From: Hygrocybe punicea
Taxonomy: Eukaryota > Basidiomycota > Agaricomycetes > Agaricales > Hygrophoraceae
Assembly (NCBI GenBank): GCA_963556145.1
Contig: OY744466.1
Coordinates: 2,170,001 to 2,234,000 of the forward strand
Reading direction: 5' to 3'
DNA length: 64,000 bases
A model generated the notes under the pieces. The model did no database searches. It saw nothing but the letters and a program-made list of their open reading frames with translations, and was not told where the DNA came from. This document shows positions 45,628 through 54,694 of this stretch, one piece after another. The position numbers and the translations under genes were made by a program. How positions within the stretch are numbered: the stretch's first letter is position 1; each line of letters begins with the position of its first letter.

Positions 45628-46800
45628 ATGTCTTTCCAAGGCTTCTCCCAACGAAGAACCCCCACACGTTATCGACTTACACGACCGGCAAACACCTCAT
45701 CCCAACGCCCAACGATAACCCCGGTCTCTCCGTTAGAAGAAACTCACACTCCGAGACACGAACCGTTTCCGCGCCCAGTCTTCGAAGAGAACAATCCTCT
45801 CGGACCGGGCAATCCTAATCGCGATGATACCAACCTTGCTGAGGCCATCGCTCTTCTAGCCACTACTCTCCGAAACAAAGGAGACGACAAGCAACGCACC
45901 AAAGTCCGAGAACCGGACACGTTTGACGCCTCCGATCCGACAAAACTCCGCCCTTTCCTGGTTCAGTGTCAACTGAACTTCAATGATCGACCAACCGCTT
46001 TCCAAACGGACGGCGCCAAAGTCAACTTCGCCCTCTCCTACCTCAAAGGGATCGCACTTGCGTGGTTCGAGCCTTACCTTTTGGAGAACCCAGATATCGA
46101 TACCTATCCGCCGGACTTCATGTCCGATTACGGAGATTTCTGCACGGAGTTGCAGAATAATTTCGGACCTCTGGACCCTAAAGGTAGCGCCGAGAGCGAG
46201 TTGGAAAACCTTGTAATGAAGGATAACCAACGAATTGCGAAGTATATCGTCAACTTCAATCGTCTCGCTACGCAGACTGGCTGGGACATCGGTGCCTTAC
46301 GGCATTCTTTTTACCGAGGACTTCCGGATCGCCTCAAAGATCAACTTGCCCAATCCGAGAAACCAAAGAACCTCTACGAGCTGAAGGATAAGGCTCAACT
46401 CCTTGACGCCCGGTATTGGGAACGGAAATCGGAGATTTCCCGCGCTTCGGGATCCTCTTCTGCTAAAGCCTCTACTTCCGAGGCCAAGTCTTCAACCGAA
46501 AAAGCTTCTGAGAAGAAGTCCCCTGCCAAAACTACCAACTCCGGTAGTACCTCCTCCACCACTCCGAAAACCCCTCCTGTCTACGCCGATAAGCTAGGCA
46601 AGGATGGTAAACTCAAGCCCGCGGAACGTCAACGCCGCATCGACAATAAACTCTGCATTATATGCGGAGGAGCCGGACACATGGCCAAGGATTGCACCAA
46701 GGCCAAATATTCGTCCACTCGCGTTGCCGCCCGCGCCGCCTCCACTTCCTCCGCACCTCCGGTCTCTAGTTCCGATTCTCTAGAGGAGCCGGAAAAATAG
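45628..46800 (+). CDS. gag: Gag of the inner family 2 element
   Basis: The ATG at 45628 starts a 390-residue protein, nearly identical to Gag of the outer element (differences include His/Arg in the linker, Lys/Glu near residue 285 and Cys/Arg before the knuckle). It has the capsid-like core and the CCHC zinc knuckle CIICGGAGHMAKDC. It ends at TAG 46798-46800, with the same GGAAAAATAG context, so the Pol frame is entered by -1 shifting or an unknown mechanism. The frame is intact. Confidence 0.93.
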   Translation: MSFQGFSQRRTPTRYRLTRPANTSSQRPTITPVSPLEETHTPRHEPFPRPVFEENNPLGPGNPNRDDTNLAEAIALLATTLRNKGDDKQRTKVREPDTFDASDPTKLRPFLVQCQLNFNDRPTAFQTDGAKVNFALSYLKGIALAWFEPYLLENPDIDTYPPDFMSDYGDFCTELQNNFGPLDPKGSAESELENLVMKDNQRIAKYIVNFNRLATQTGWDIGALRHSFYRGLPDRLKDQLAQSEKPKNLYELKDKAQLLDARYWERKSEISRASGSSSAKASTSEAKSSTEKASEKKSPAKTTNSGSTSSTTPKTPPVYADKLGKDGKLKPAERQRRIDNKLCIICGGAGHMAKDCTKAKYSSTRVAARAASTSSAPPVSSSDSLEEPEK

Positions 46801-49800
46801 AGAGCAGTCTGCATACTCCGGCACAGGATGTAGGCTGCGTTGAACCTGACTGTGCGCTACCGGAAGTAAAACTCAACGCGTCCGCTCTTTCTAACGATTC
46901 CTTGACGATTTCTCTTTATCATTCTACTACGCTTATCGTTACCCTTGTGGATTGTGGATCGACGCATTGTTTCATTGACCCGGAATTTTGTTCCCTTCAC
47001 AATCTTCCTATTTTTCCTACTGCTCCGAAACGCCTCCGCTTGTTTGATGGTTCCTCCGGTGGAATCATCGACAAATGTGTATCTATCTCTGTCCGTTTTT
47101 CTACTGGTGAAGTTCTAATCTTAGAATTTTTGGTCACTCCGTTGGATCCGTCTGTTTCCGCAGTTCTTGGATATAGCTGGCTCGCCAAATACAATCCGTT
47201 GATTGACTGGGTCGAGCATAGCGTTAAATTCCGTTCTTCTGATTCCGCGCCTCCGTTGTCGACTCCGGTGCCTAGCGAGGCACCACTTCCGGACCCTCCA
47301 GTACGACCTCCGTCCTCTCCGTCTACTCCGCCTGGACCTTCTTCACCATCCGCCTCGAAGCCTGACATCTCCTTTGTCAGCGCTCAAGCCTTTTTGCGTG
47401 GTTGCAAAGTACCCGGCACTCAGGTCTTCCGTATGGAAGTCCGATTACCTGACGCCACCGGTCGCTCTGCAAGCTACGGCCCTCCGGAGTCCTCCGAACC
47501 CTCCGTGGACCTTCACAATATCCCTGAAGAGTATCACGAATTCGCTGACGTCTTTAGCAAAACGAAGGCTTGGAACCTCCCTGAACACCGTCCTTACGAC
47601 CTCAAAATTAATTTGGAGGATGGTGCAAAACCTCCTTTTGGCCCGATTTACTCTATTTCACCCTTAGAGCTCGAGACCCTTCGGGAATTCCTTGACAAGA
47701 ATCTCCGGGCGGGTTTCGTCCGCTCCTCCCGTTCTCCCTGCGGAGCTCCCATTCTTTTCTCTCGGAAGAAAAATGGAAGTCTTCGACTTTGCGTGGATTT
47801 CCGGGGACTCAATCGTATCACGAGGAAGGACCGCTATCCTATCCCTCTTACGGCGGACCTTCTCGACGCTCCCCGGACTGCGCGCATTTACACTAAAATC
47901 GACCTTAAACACGCCTACCATTTAGTCCGGATTGCCGAAGGTGATGAGTGGAAAACAGCTTTCCGCACTCGCTATGGCTCGTTTGAATGGTTGGTAATTC
48001 CGGAAGGTCTTACTAACGCCCCGGCGGCCTTCCAACACTTCGTCAACGATATTTTTTCCGACCTCCTTGACGTCTCTGTCATTGTTTACCTTGACGACAT
48101 CCTTATTTATTCCGATGACCCCGCTGATCATGTAGACCATGTCCGCGAGGTCCTCCGACGACTCCGGAAACACGGCCTCTATGCCAACGCCGAGAAGTGC
48201 TCTTTTGGCGTTGACACGGTGGAATACTTGGGTTACATTCTTTCCCCCCAAGGCCTTTCTATGGATCCTGCCAAGGTCCAAACTATCCAGGATTGGCCGG
48301 AACCCCGGAAGATCAAAGATGTTCAATCCTTCCTTGGATTCGCCAATTTTTACCGGCGTTTCATTCCGGACTATTCCTCCATCACTATTCCACTTACCCG
48401 GCTCACTCGTAAAGGGTTACAATGGAATTTCGATGATAAGTGTCGTTCCGCCTTCAATGACTTGAAATCCGCTTTCATTTCCGCCCCAATCCTTTCCCAT
48501 TGGTCACCCGAGTTTGACACTCTGGTGGAGACTGATGCTTCCGATTACGCCGTTGCTTCCATTCTCTCCGTACGCCATCCTGACGGTGAAATTCATCCGG
48601 TTGCTTTCCGGTCTCGTACCCTTTCGGACTCGGAGTTGAACTACGATACCCATGACAAGGAACTCCTTGCCATCTTCGACGCTTTCACTGCCTGGCGGCA
48701 TTATTTGGAAGGTACTGCTACTCCGGTCGACGTTATCACCGATCACAAGAATTTGGAGTACTTCTCCACCGTCCGCTTGCTTACCCGCCGTCAAGCCCGC
48801 TGGTCGGAGTTCCTTTCCCGCTTCAACTTTGTTATCCGCTTTCGCCCAGGCAAGCTTGGCACTAAGCCCGATACCCTTACTCGACGCTGGGACGTCTACG
48901 CTAAAGGGGGAGATAGCGACTACGCCAAAGCCAATCCTCACAATTTCCGCCCTGTTTTTGGGCCGGAACAATTGGCTTCGTCCCTCCGAGCGACTTCCCT
49001 CGAAGATGTAGTCCTTGGCGCCGGATTCACCATAGACGTCGATTCCCTTCACTCCGATATCATCTCCGGACTACAGGTTGATCCTATTGCCTCCGGACAT
49101 GTTTCCCGTACCACCTCCGGCCCAGATCCTCGATGGTCTATCGACGATTTAGGTTTTCTACGCCTTGATAATCGTATCTATGTCCCCGATGTCAATGACC
49201 TACGACTCCGGATTTTGCGTTCTAAACATGATCATCCTACTGCAGGACACTTCGGGCAAAATAAGACTCTCGAAATCATCCGGCGGGAATACACCTGGCC
49301 CGGACTCCGGACTTTTGTCCGTGATTACTGCAAGTCTTGCACAACCTGCGCGAGATCCAAAACCCCTCGGCATCGTCCTTACGGATTGCTTAAGCAGCTC
49401 CCTATTCCGGAGAAACCATGGAATTCAATTTCCATGGATTTCATCGAACAACTTCCGGACTCCGAAGGATTTACGGCCATCCTAGTTGTGGTTGACCGTC
49501 TTTCCAAGCAAGGGATCTTTATTCCAACTTACGATACGATTACTTCCCCCCAACTCGCACATCTTTTCCTTATTCACGTTTTTTCTAAGCACGGAGTTCC
49601 TAGTCACGTCACCTCCGATAGAGGCACGGAATTTGTTTCCCATTTTTTCCGGTCTCTCGGAAAGGCCCTCGACATGAAACTCCACTTTACCTCCGGTTAT
49701 CATCCTGAAGGCGATGGCCAAACGGAACGCGTCAATCAAACCCTTGAGCAATATCTCCGCGTTTATTGCAATTATCAGCAAGATAATTGGTCGTCCCTCC

Positions 49801-50510
49801 TTCCTCTTGCGGAATTTGCTTACAACAACGCTCCAAACACCACTACCGGAGTTTCTCCTTTCTTTGCCAATAAAGGTTACCACCCTAACCTTTCCGTTCA
49901 CCCGGAGCGCGACCTCTCCTCCGCCCACGCACGAAAATTCGCTGTGGACCTCGATGAGTTACATCAACAACTTCGACAAACCATCTCTGAGGCACAACAA
50001 CGTTATCAACACTACGCGGACTTGAAGCGCGCTCCGCCTCCGAACTTCAAGGTTTCGGATTCCGTCTACGTCAAAGCTGAGCATTTCCGGACTACTAGAC
50101 CCTCCAGGAAACTTTCTGAGAAGAACTTGGGGCCTTTTGAAGTTATTGCTAAGGCCGGTACTCACTCATATACCCTCCGTCTTCCGGAGGCTCTCCGCTC
50201 TGTTCACCCGGTCTATCATGTCTCTCAGCTCGAACCGGCGACTCCGAATACCATTCCTAACCGTGTCCAACCTCTGCCTCCTCCGATCGTTGTCGACGGA
50301 GAACCGGAGTTTGAGATCTCCGAAATACTCGATTCCAAGATCGACAACCGCCGTCGTGCTTGCAAGCTACTGTACCTTGTACGTTGGGAGGGCTACGAAG
50401 GCACTGACGAAGAAACTTCTTGGATCTTGGCCTCCGAACTTGGACATGCTACTGAGCTTGTTTCGGACTTTCACTCCGCTTATCCTTTGAAACCGGGCCC
50501 GTCCTATTAA
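46794..50510 (+). CDS. pol: Pol of the inner family 2 element (PR-RT-RH-IN-chromodomain)
   Basis: About 1,240 codons are open from the gag stop to TAA at 50508. The order is protease with DCGST in place of the usual D-S/T-G, reverse transcriptase with YLDD, RNase H (TDASDYAV, HDKELLAIFDAF), integrase with an N-terminal zinc finger (HFGQNKTLEIIRREY, CKSCTTC) and the D,D,E set in MDFIEQLPD, TSDRGTEF and GDGQTERVNQTLEQ, the GPF/Y-type module (LGPFEVIAKAG) and a C-terminal chromodomain (EFEISEILDS, LYLVRWEGY). The chromodomain usually guides integration to marked heterochromatin. No ATG is found near the start, consistent with a Gag-Pol fusion. All catalytic residues except the unusual protease Cys are as expected. 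Confidence 0.93.
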   Translation, partial: KIESSLHTPAQDVGCVEPDCALPEVKLNASALSNDSLTISLYHSTTLIVTLVDCGSTHCFIDPEFCSLHNLPIFPTAPKRLRLFDGSSGGIIDKCVSISVRFSTGEVLILEFLVTPLDPSVSAVLGYSWLAKYNPLIDWVEHSVKFRSSDSAPPLSTPVPSEAPLPDPPVRPPSSPSTPPGPSSPSASKPDISFVSAQAFLRGCKVPGTQVFRMEVRLPDATGRSASYGPPESSEPSVDLHNIPEEYHEFADVFSKTKAWNLPEHRPYDLKINLEDGAKPPFGPIYSISPLELETLREFLDKNLRAGFVRSSRSPCGAPILFSRKKNGSLRLCVDFRGLNRITRKDRYPIPLTADLLDAPRTARIYTKIDLKHAYHLVRIAEGDEWKTAFRTRYGSFEWLVIPEGLTNAPAAFQHFVNDIFSDLLDVSVIVYLDDILIYSDDPADHVDHVREVLRRLRKHGLYANAEKCSFGVDTVEYLGYILSPQGLSMDPAKVQTIQDWPEPRKIKDVQSFLGFANFYRRFIPDYSSITIPLTRLTRKGLQWNFDDKCRSAFNDLKSAFISAPILSHWSPEFDTLVETDASDYAVASILSVRHPDGEIHPVAFRSRTLSDSELNYDTHDKELLAIFDAFTAWRHYLEGTATPVDVITDHKNLEYFSTVRLLTRRQARWSEFLSRFNFVIRFRPGKLGTKPDTLTRRWDVYAKGGDSDYAKANPHNFRPVFGPEQLASSLRATSLEDVVLGAGFTIDVDSLHSDIISGLQVDPIASGHVSRTTSGPDPRWSIDDLGFLRLDNRIYVPDVNDLRLRILRSKHDHPTAGHFGQNKTLEIIRREYTWPGLRTFVRDYCKSCTTCARSKTPRHRPYGLLKQLPIPEKPWNSISMDFIEQLPDSEGFTAILVVVDRLSKQGIFIPTYDTITSPQLAHLFLIHVFSKHGVPSHVTSDRGTEFVSHFFRSLGKALDMKLHFTSGYHPEGDGQTERVNQTLEQYLRVYCNYQQDNWSSLLPLAEFAYNNAPNTTTGVSPFFANKGYHPNLSVHPERDLSSAHARKFAVDLDELHQQLRQTISEAQQRYQHYADLKRAPPPNFKVSDSVYVKAEHFRTTRPSRKLSEKNLGPFEVIAKAGTHSYTLRLPEALRSVHPVYHVSQLEPATPNTIPNRVQPLPPPIVVDGEPEFEISEILDSKIDNRRRACKLLYLVRWEGYEGTDEETSWILASELGHATELVSDFHSAYPLKPGPSY

Positions 50511-50520
50511 TTCTGTCTAT

Positions 50521-51375
50521 TTACGATTTTCGCGGACTAATTTCAAGGTTTCCTCCTTTCCCCAAAAAATCCCCCTCTTCCCACTCCGTTTCCGTCTCCT
50601 CCGGCGCGATGTCCTCGGACTCCGGAGTGTACTTCCGGAGCTCGTATGAATTATCTCTGAGGAACTCTAAGTTCCTCAGATGGTCGGCCCATTGAGCCGC
50701 ATGTTCGCGGAGATCCTCCACGGTGTCCCATACCCCCTCGCATGCCTCCGCGACCCGTCCCAACATCGCCGTGTTTTCTTCTGTCGCCCGGAGCAGCTTG
50801 TGAAGAAGCTGCTCCGTCCTCGTCAGCGGTTTCTTTACCGCGGGCTCCACTCCGCGGTACTCCGATCCGGATTCCTCCTTTTCCTCCTTTTTCTTTTTCT
50901 TCTTCACTCCACCCTCTTCACCATCTACCTCGCATCGCGCTTTTCTCTTCTTGCATGCATCGCAGCTCCGCGCCTTTCCGGACGCGGGCCACACGCAGTT
51001 TTCCCGGCGTTCCGCGCACGCCTTGCATTGTACGGCCCTGCTTCTGTAGTCAACTCCGGTCTTTCATTTATGTGCCTTTGCTTACCCGTCTCTTTTTCTC
51101 TTCCCCTTCTCCGCACTTGAGGGCCCCTCCTCCGCCGCCTCCACTTTCTTTTTCTCCTCCTCCGCCGCCGTTTTCTTCTTCATTTCCTCCTCCACCCTTT
51201 TCATCGCCTCCGCCTGGATCTTCTGTCTCCTCTCCTCTTCCGCCTTCTTCCTCTCGTCCTCCGCTTTTCTCCGTTCTTCTGCCTCCTCTTTCGCCCTCAT
51301 TTCGGCGAATTCGCGCTCCATCTCCTTGATGCGCGCGGCTATCTCTTGCGAGGACGATAATTGTGAGGACGACAT
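50521..51375 (-). CDS. Antisense coiled-coil Zn2Cys6-like protein in the inner element
   Basis: Two exons, 51375-51086 and 51043-50521, give 813 bases (270 residues). The intron is 42 bases (GTAAGC...GACTACAG). Residues ~10-85 form a strongly charged coiled coil. The splice builds a cysteine cluster at residues ~103-134: C-x2-C-x6-C-x10-C-x2-C-x6-C, the spacing of the fungal Zn(II)2Cys6 DNA-binding domain, followed by a Lys-rich stretch. The acidic C-terminal ~120 residues contain a second helical region (LLHKLLRATEENTAMLG). The gene lies between pol and the 3' LTR, opposite to gag-pol, with its ATG 123 bases from the LTR, so the 3' LTR is a likely promoter. A regulatory or chromatin role is an inference. 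An intron can persist in a retroelement only if antisense to the genomic RNA, which supports this reading. Confidence 0.75.
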
Positions 51376-51484
51376 TTTTTGGATTGTCTCCTGGCCAGGA
51401 GTTTGTTTTATACCATAGGCCCTCCGCTTTGAACTCCGCTGCGGTTCTCCCTTTGTTCCACAGGCGTCTCAAGGGTTCGACGCT

Positions 51485-51497
51485 AAGGGGGAGATAC
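51485..51497 (+). promoter_or_regulatory. Polypurine tract before the 3' LTR of the inner element
   Basis: AAGGGGGAGATAC lies directly before the 3' LTR, where plus-strand DNA synthesis is primed in LTR elements. The same sequence precedes the outer element's 3' LTR at 53348-53360. Confidence 0.7.
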
Positions 51498-52052
51498 TGT
51501 CATATCCCATGCAGCTCCGCCGGATTCCGACGAACTCCGCTCCGGACTTTTCCGCCGACTTATCTTATCTTATCTTATCTTATCTTCTCGCGTACGTTAT
51601 TGTTATTCTCTTGTTAATTACTATTCTTCCCCATCTCCGTTTACTCCGACCTCCTTTTCTCTTCCTCCCCTTTGTTTACTTGTCACCGTACATAGCAACC
51701 TTTTATCCCTTTTATTTTCTTCCGAACTCCGGTCCTCTTTCCGGAGTTCATATTGTCTTCACGTCTCCAAGGACATGACAATTAGTCTACCAAGTATATA
51801 ACTAGAACTACAATGTTCTGTAACTCCGTTCAGAAAATCAACTTGAGTTCCTTATTTCTTACCCACTCTCAAACTTAAGGCTTTCCCTTAAGCTCATTAG
51901 TTATCTTAATACTTAGTCCGGAACTCCGGACTAACTCCGCTCCGTCCACGTCTTCTCAATACGACTTAAGGAAGTAGTGAACCTACTTCAAGAGTTGACG
52001 TCTCCGCTCCTCCGAAGAACTCCGATCCTTCCGGAGTTGCACGCCTCTAACA
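51498..52052 (+). repeat. 3' LTR of the inner family 2 element
   Basis: 555 bases, no difference seen from 45027-45581. GCTCT follows. Confidence 0.95.
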
Positions 52053-52373
52053 GCTCTCCGCTCTGTTCACCCGGTCTATCATGTCTCTCAGCTCGAACCG
52101 GCGACTCCGAATACCATTCCTAACCGTGTCCAACCTCTGCCTCCTCCGATCGTTGTCGACAGAGAACCGGAGTTTGAGATCTCCGAAATACTCGATTCCA
52201 AGATCGACAACCGCCGTCGTGCTTGCAAGCTACTGTACCTTGTACGTTGGGAGGGCTACGAAGGCACTGACGAAGAAACTTCTTGGATCTTGGCCTCCGA
52301 ACTTGGACATGCTACTGAGCTCGTTTCGGACTTTCACTCCGCTTATCCTTCGAAACCGGGCCCGTCCTATTAA
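52053..52373 (+). pseudogene. pol: Displaced C-terminal end of the outer element's pol (chromodomain)
   Basis: This continues the outer pol after the inner insertion: RSVHPVYHVSQLEP, then the chromodomain (EISEILDSKI, LYLVRWEGYEGTDEETSW) and a stop at 52371. It differs from the inner copy by only a few codons, for example VVDREPE against VVDGEPE. Confidence 0.92.
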
Positions 52374-52404
52374 TTCTGTCTATTTACGATTTTCGCAGAC
52401 TGTT

Positions 52405-53238
52405 TCAAGGTTTTCCTCCTTTCCCCAAAAAATCCCCCTCTTCCCACTCCGTTTCCGTCTCCTCCGGCGCGATGTCCTCGGACTCCGGAGTGTACTTCCG
52501 GAGCTCGTATGAATTATCTCTGAGGAACTCTAAGTTCCTCAGATGGTCGGCCCATTGAGCCGCATGTTCGCGGAGATCCTCCACGGTGTCCCATACCCCC
52601 TCGCATGCCTCCGCGACCCATCCCAACATCGCCGTGTTTTCTTCTGTCGCCCGGAGCAGCTTGTGAAGAAGCTGCTCCGTCCTCGTCAGCGGTTTCTTTA
52701 CCGCGGGCTCCACTCCGCGGTACTCCGATCCGGATTCCTCCTTTTCCTCCTTTTTCTTTTTCTTCTTCACTCCACCCTCTTCACCATCTACCTCACATCG
52801 CGCTTTTCTCTTCTTGCATGCATCGCAACTCCGCGCCTTTCTGGATGCGGGCCACACGCAGTTTTCCCGGCGTTCCGTGCACGCCTTGCATTGTACGGCC
52901 CTGCTTCTGTAGTCAACTCCGGTCTTTCATTTATGTGCCTTTGCTTACCCGTCTCTTTTTCTCTTCCCCTTTTCCGCACTTGAGGGCCCCTCCTCCGCCG
53001 CCTCCACTTTCTTTTTCTCCTCCTCCGCCGCCGTTTTCTTCTTCATTTCCTCCTCCACCCTTTTCATCGCCTCCGCCTGGATCTTCTGTCTCCTCTCCTC
53101 TTCCGCCTTCTTCCTCTCGTCCTCCGCTTTTCTCCGTTCTTCTGCCTCCTCTTTCACCCTCATTTCGGCGAATTCGCGCTCCATCTCCTTGATGCGCGCG
53201 GCTATCTCTTGCGAGGACGATAATTGCGAGGACGACAT
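52405..53238 (-). CDS. Antisense coiled-coil Zn2Cys6-like protein in the outer element
   Basis: Exons 53238-52949 and 52906-52405 give 792 bases (263 residues). It is the second copy of the gene at 50521-51375, with the same 42-base intron. The six cysteines and their spacing are unchanged (CDACKKRKARC retained), while nearby residues vary (Ala to Thr before ERRENC; Gly to Arg in WPASRKARSC). A small indel near 52410 changes the last residues, so it ends at ...LGKGGKP and is seven residues shorter. Because the antisense gene is away from the interruption at 45027, it could still be expressed from the outer 3' LTR. Confidence 0.7.
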
Positions 53239-53360
53239 TTTTTGGGTTGTCTCCTGGCCAGGAGTTTGTTTTATACCGTAGGCCCTCCGCTTTGAACTCC
53301 GCTGCGGTTCTCCCTTTGTTCCACAGGCGTCTCAAGGGTTCGACGCTAAGGGGGAGATAC

Positions 53361-53916
53361 TGTCATATCCCATGCAGCTCCGCCGGATTCCGACGAACTC
53401 CGCTCCGGACTTTTCCGCCGACTTATCTTATCTTATCTTATCTTATCTTCTCGCGTACGTTATTGTTCTTCTCTTGTTAATTACTATTCTTCCCCATCTC
53501 CGTTTACTCCGACCTCCTTTTCTCTTCCTCCCCTTTGTTTACTTGTCACCGTACATAGCAACCTTTTATCCCTTTTATTTTCTTCCGAACTCCGGTCCTC
53601 TTTCCGGAGTTCATATTGTCTTCACGTCTCCAAGGACATGACAATTAGTCTACCAAGTATATAAACTAGAACTACAATGTCCTGTAACTCCGTTCAGAAA
53701 ATCAACTTGAGTTCCTTATTTCTTACCCACTCTCAAACTTAAGGCTTTCCCTTAAGCTCATTAGTTATCTTAGTACTTAGTCCGGAACTCCGGACTAACT
53801 CCACTCCGTCCACGTCTTCTCAATACGACTTAAGGAAGTAGTGAACCTACTTCAAGAGTTGACGTCTCCGCTCCTCCGAAGAACTCTGATCCTTCCGGAG
53901 TTGCACGCCTCTAACA
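53361..53916 (+). repeat. 3' LTR of the outer family 2 element
   Basis: 556 bases; three differences from the 5' LTR were seen (TATATAA/TACATAA, TACGAC/TACAAC, CTCTGA/CTCCGA). GATTT follows. Confidence 0.95.
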
Positions 53917-54461
53917 GATTTAAGGAGATTGTTGAGAAATTTCGTAAGTTTGAGATGGTCTTGGGTTTTCCAGTGGGGCAGGTATGTGATTGGATCTTAT
54001 ATACTGTCCAAACTAATTTGTTGTAGGGGAAAATGATGGCATTGTCTTCTACTAGTCGCCCGGAAGTCATTGGTTGTTGGATCAATAGTGGGTGTAAAGG
54101 TTTGCCTGTGATTGTTGACTTGCCGGCATTTGTAGCCTCGTGGAAGAAGTGGTGGACTGGTTTGCAGCCGAAATCATGTATACAGAAAAGTGGGAAATGG
54201 TCTCGTGAGGTGGATGACAGAGAGGAGTGGGAGGACTTGTGAAAAGGAAGCATTAATGGCTTTTTCAATATTGTGGTCAGCCTTGCATCCTGGGGTGTTG
54301 CATTGAAGACAGGTGCACAGCAGAAGCTATTTGGGGAGGTGGTGGATGATGTTTCTTGGGTGATGGATCAGATGATAGCAGTGGGTGGAGGCAAGAGGAA
54401 ACATAGTGAGGTTGAGAGTGGAGGAGAATATTTGGTGAAGGTGAAAAGGTATGTGACCTAA

Positions 54462-54694
54462 AATTTGGGCTGATAATGATTTCTGAAGATCAGCATTAGG
54501 CAAAGGAAGAAGTAGGATGGTTTCTGAATGTGTGGTGGATGCATGTTATACCCCAATGAGGACTAGTTGAGGCATTTTCATACCAGATTTATTGTAAATA
54601 GGATGATTCAGTGATACCCCATAAATAAGTTTGCATTTTTGTATATGGGACTGGTAGACACAATGCTGCAGGAAGTGCCATGCATGGGGTGACC
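54462..54694. other. 3' flank of the split gene
   Basis: AT-rich sequence before the minisatellite; no features recognised. Confidence 0.3.

Larger units (their letters stand above)
45027..52052 (+). mobile_element. Ty3/gypsy family 2, inner element, apparently intact
   Basis: 7026 bases with 555-base LTRs (45027-45581 and 51498-52052) in which I see no difference. The target duplication GCTCT is perfect (45022-45026 and 52053-52057). Gag, full-length Pol with chromodomain, an antisense accessory gene and a purine tract (AAGGGGGAGA, 51485-51494) before the 3' LTR are all present. Identical LTRs and open frames suggest very recent, possibly continuing activity. Confidence 0.95.
39849..53916 (+). 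mobile_element. Ty3/gypsy family 2, outer element (carries the inner one)
   Basis: LTRs at 39849-40404 and 53361-53916 (556 bases each, three differences seen) are flanked by perfect GATTT duplications (39844-39848 and 53917-53921). Removing the inner element leaves 7037 bases: LTR, gag, pol with chromodomain, an antisense gene and LTR. Its pol is split at 45026/52053 by the inner copy. The 5' LTR has TACATAA where the other LTRs have TATATAA, which may weaken its promoter. Confidence 0.95.
39290..54461 (+). pseudogene. Hypothetical protein gene split by nested retrotransposons
   Basis: Exons 39290-39634, 39684-39848, 53922-53981 and 54027-54461 belong together; the third continues the second in frame once the 14-kb insertion and one GATTT are ignored. 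The N-terminal ~170 residues are charged with a coiled-coil segment (EYEQEKRENIERNKMLLKDS). The C-terminal part has RPEVIGCWINSG, WKKWWTGLQP and VVSLASWGVALK, a domain I associate with large lineage-expanded families in Agaricomycetes, of unknown function and often near transposons. A TGA at 54240-54242 (probably once CGA) lies before the last conserved block. The gene is therefore dead twice over. Whether it was a host gene or transposon cargo is unclear. Confidence 0.65.

Noticed and set aside
50742..51329. Sense 195-codon frame in the 3' part of the inner retroelement
   Set aside because: Ser/Pro-rich shadow of the antisense gene, whose splice signals and cysteine spacing are far better support.
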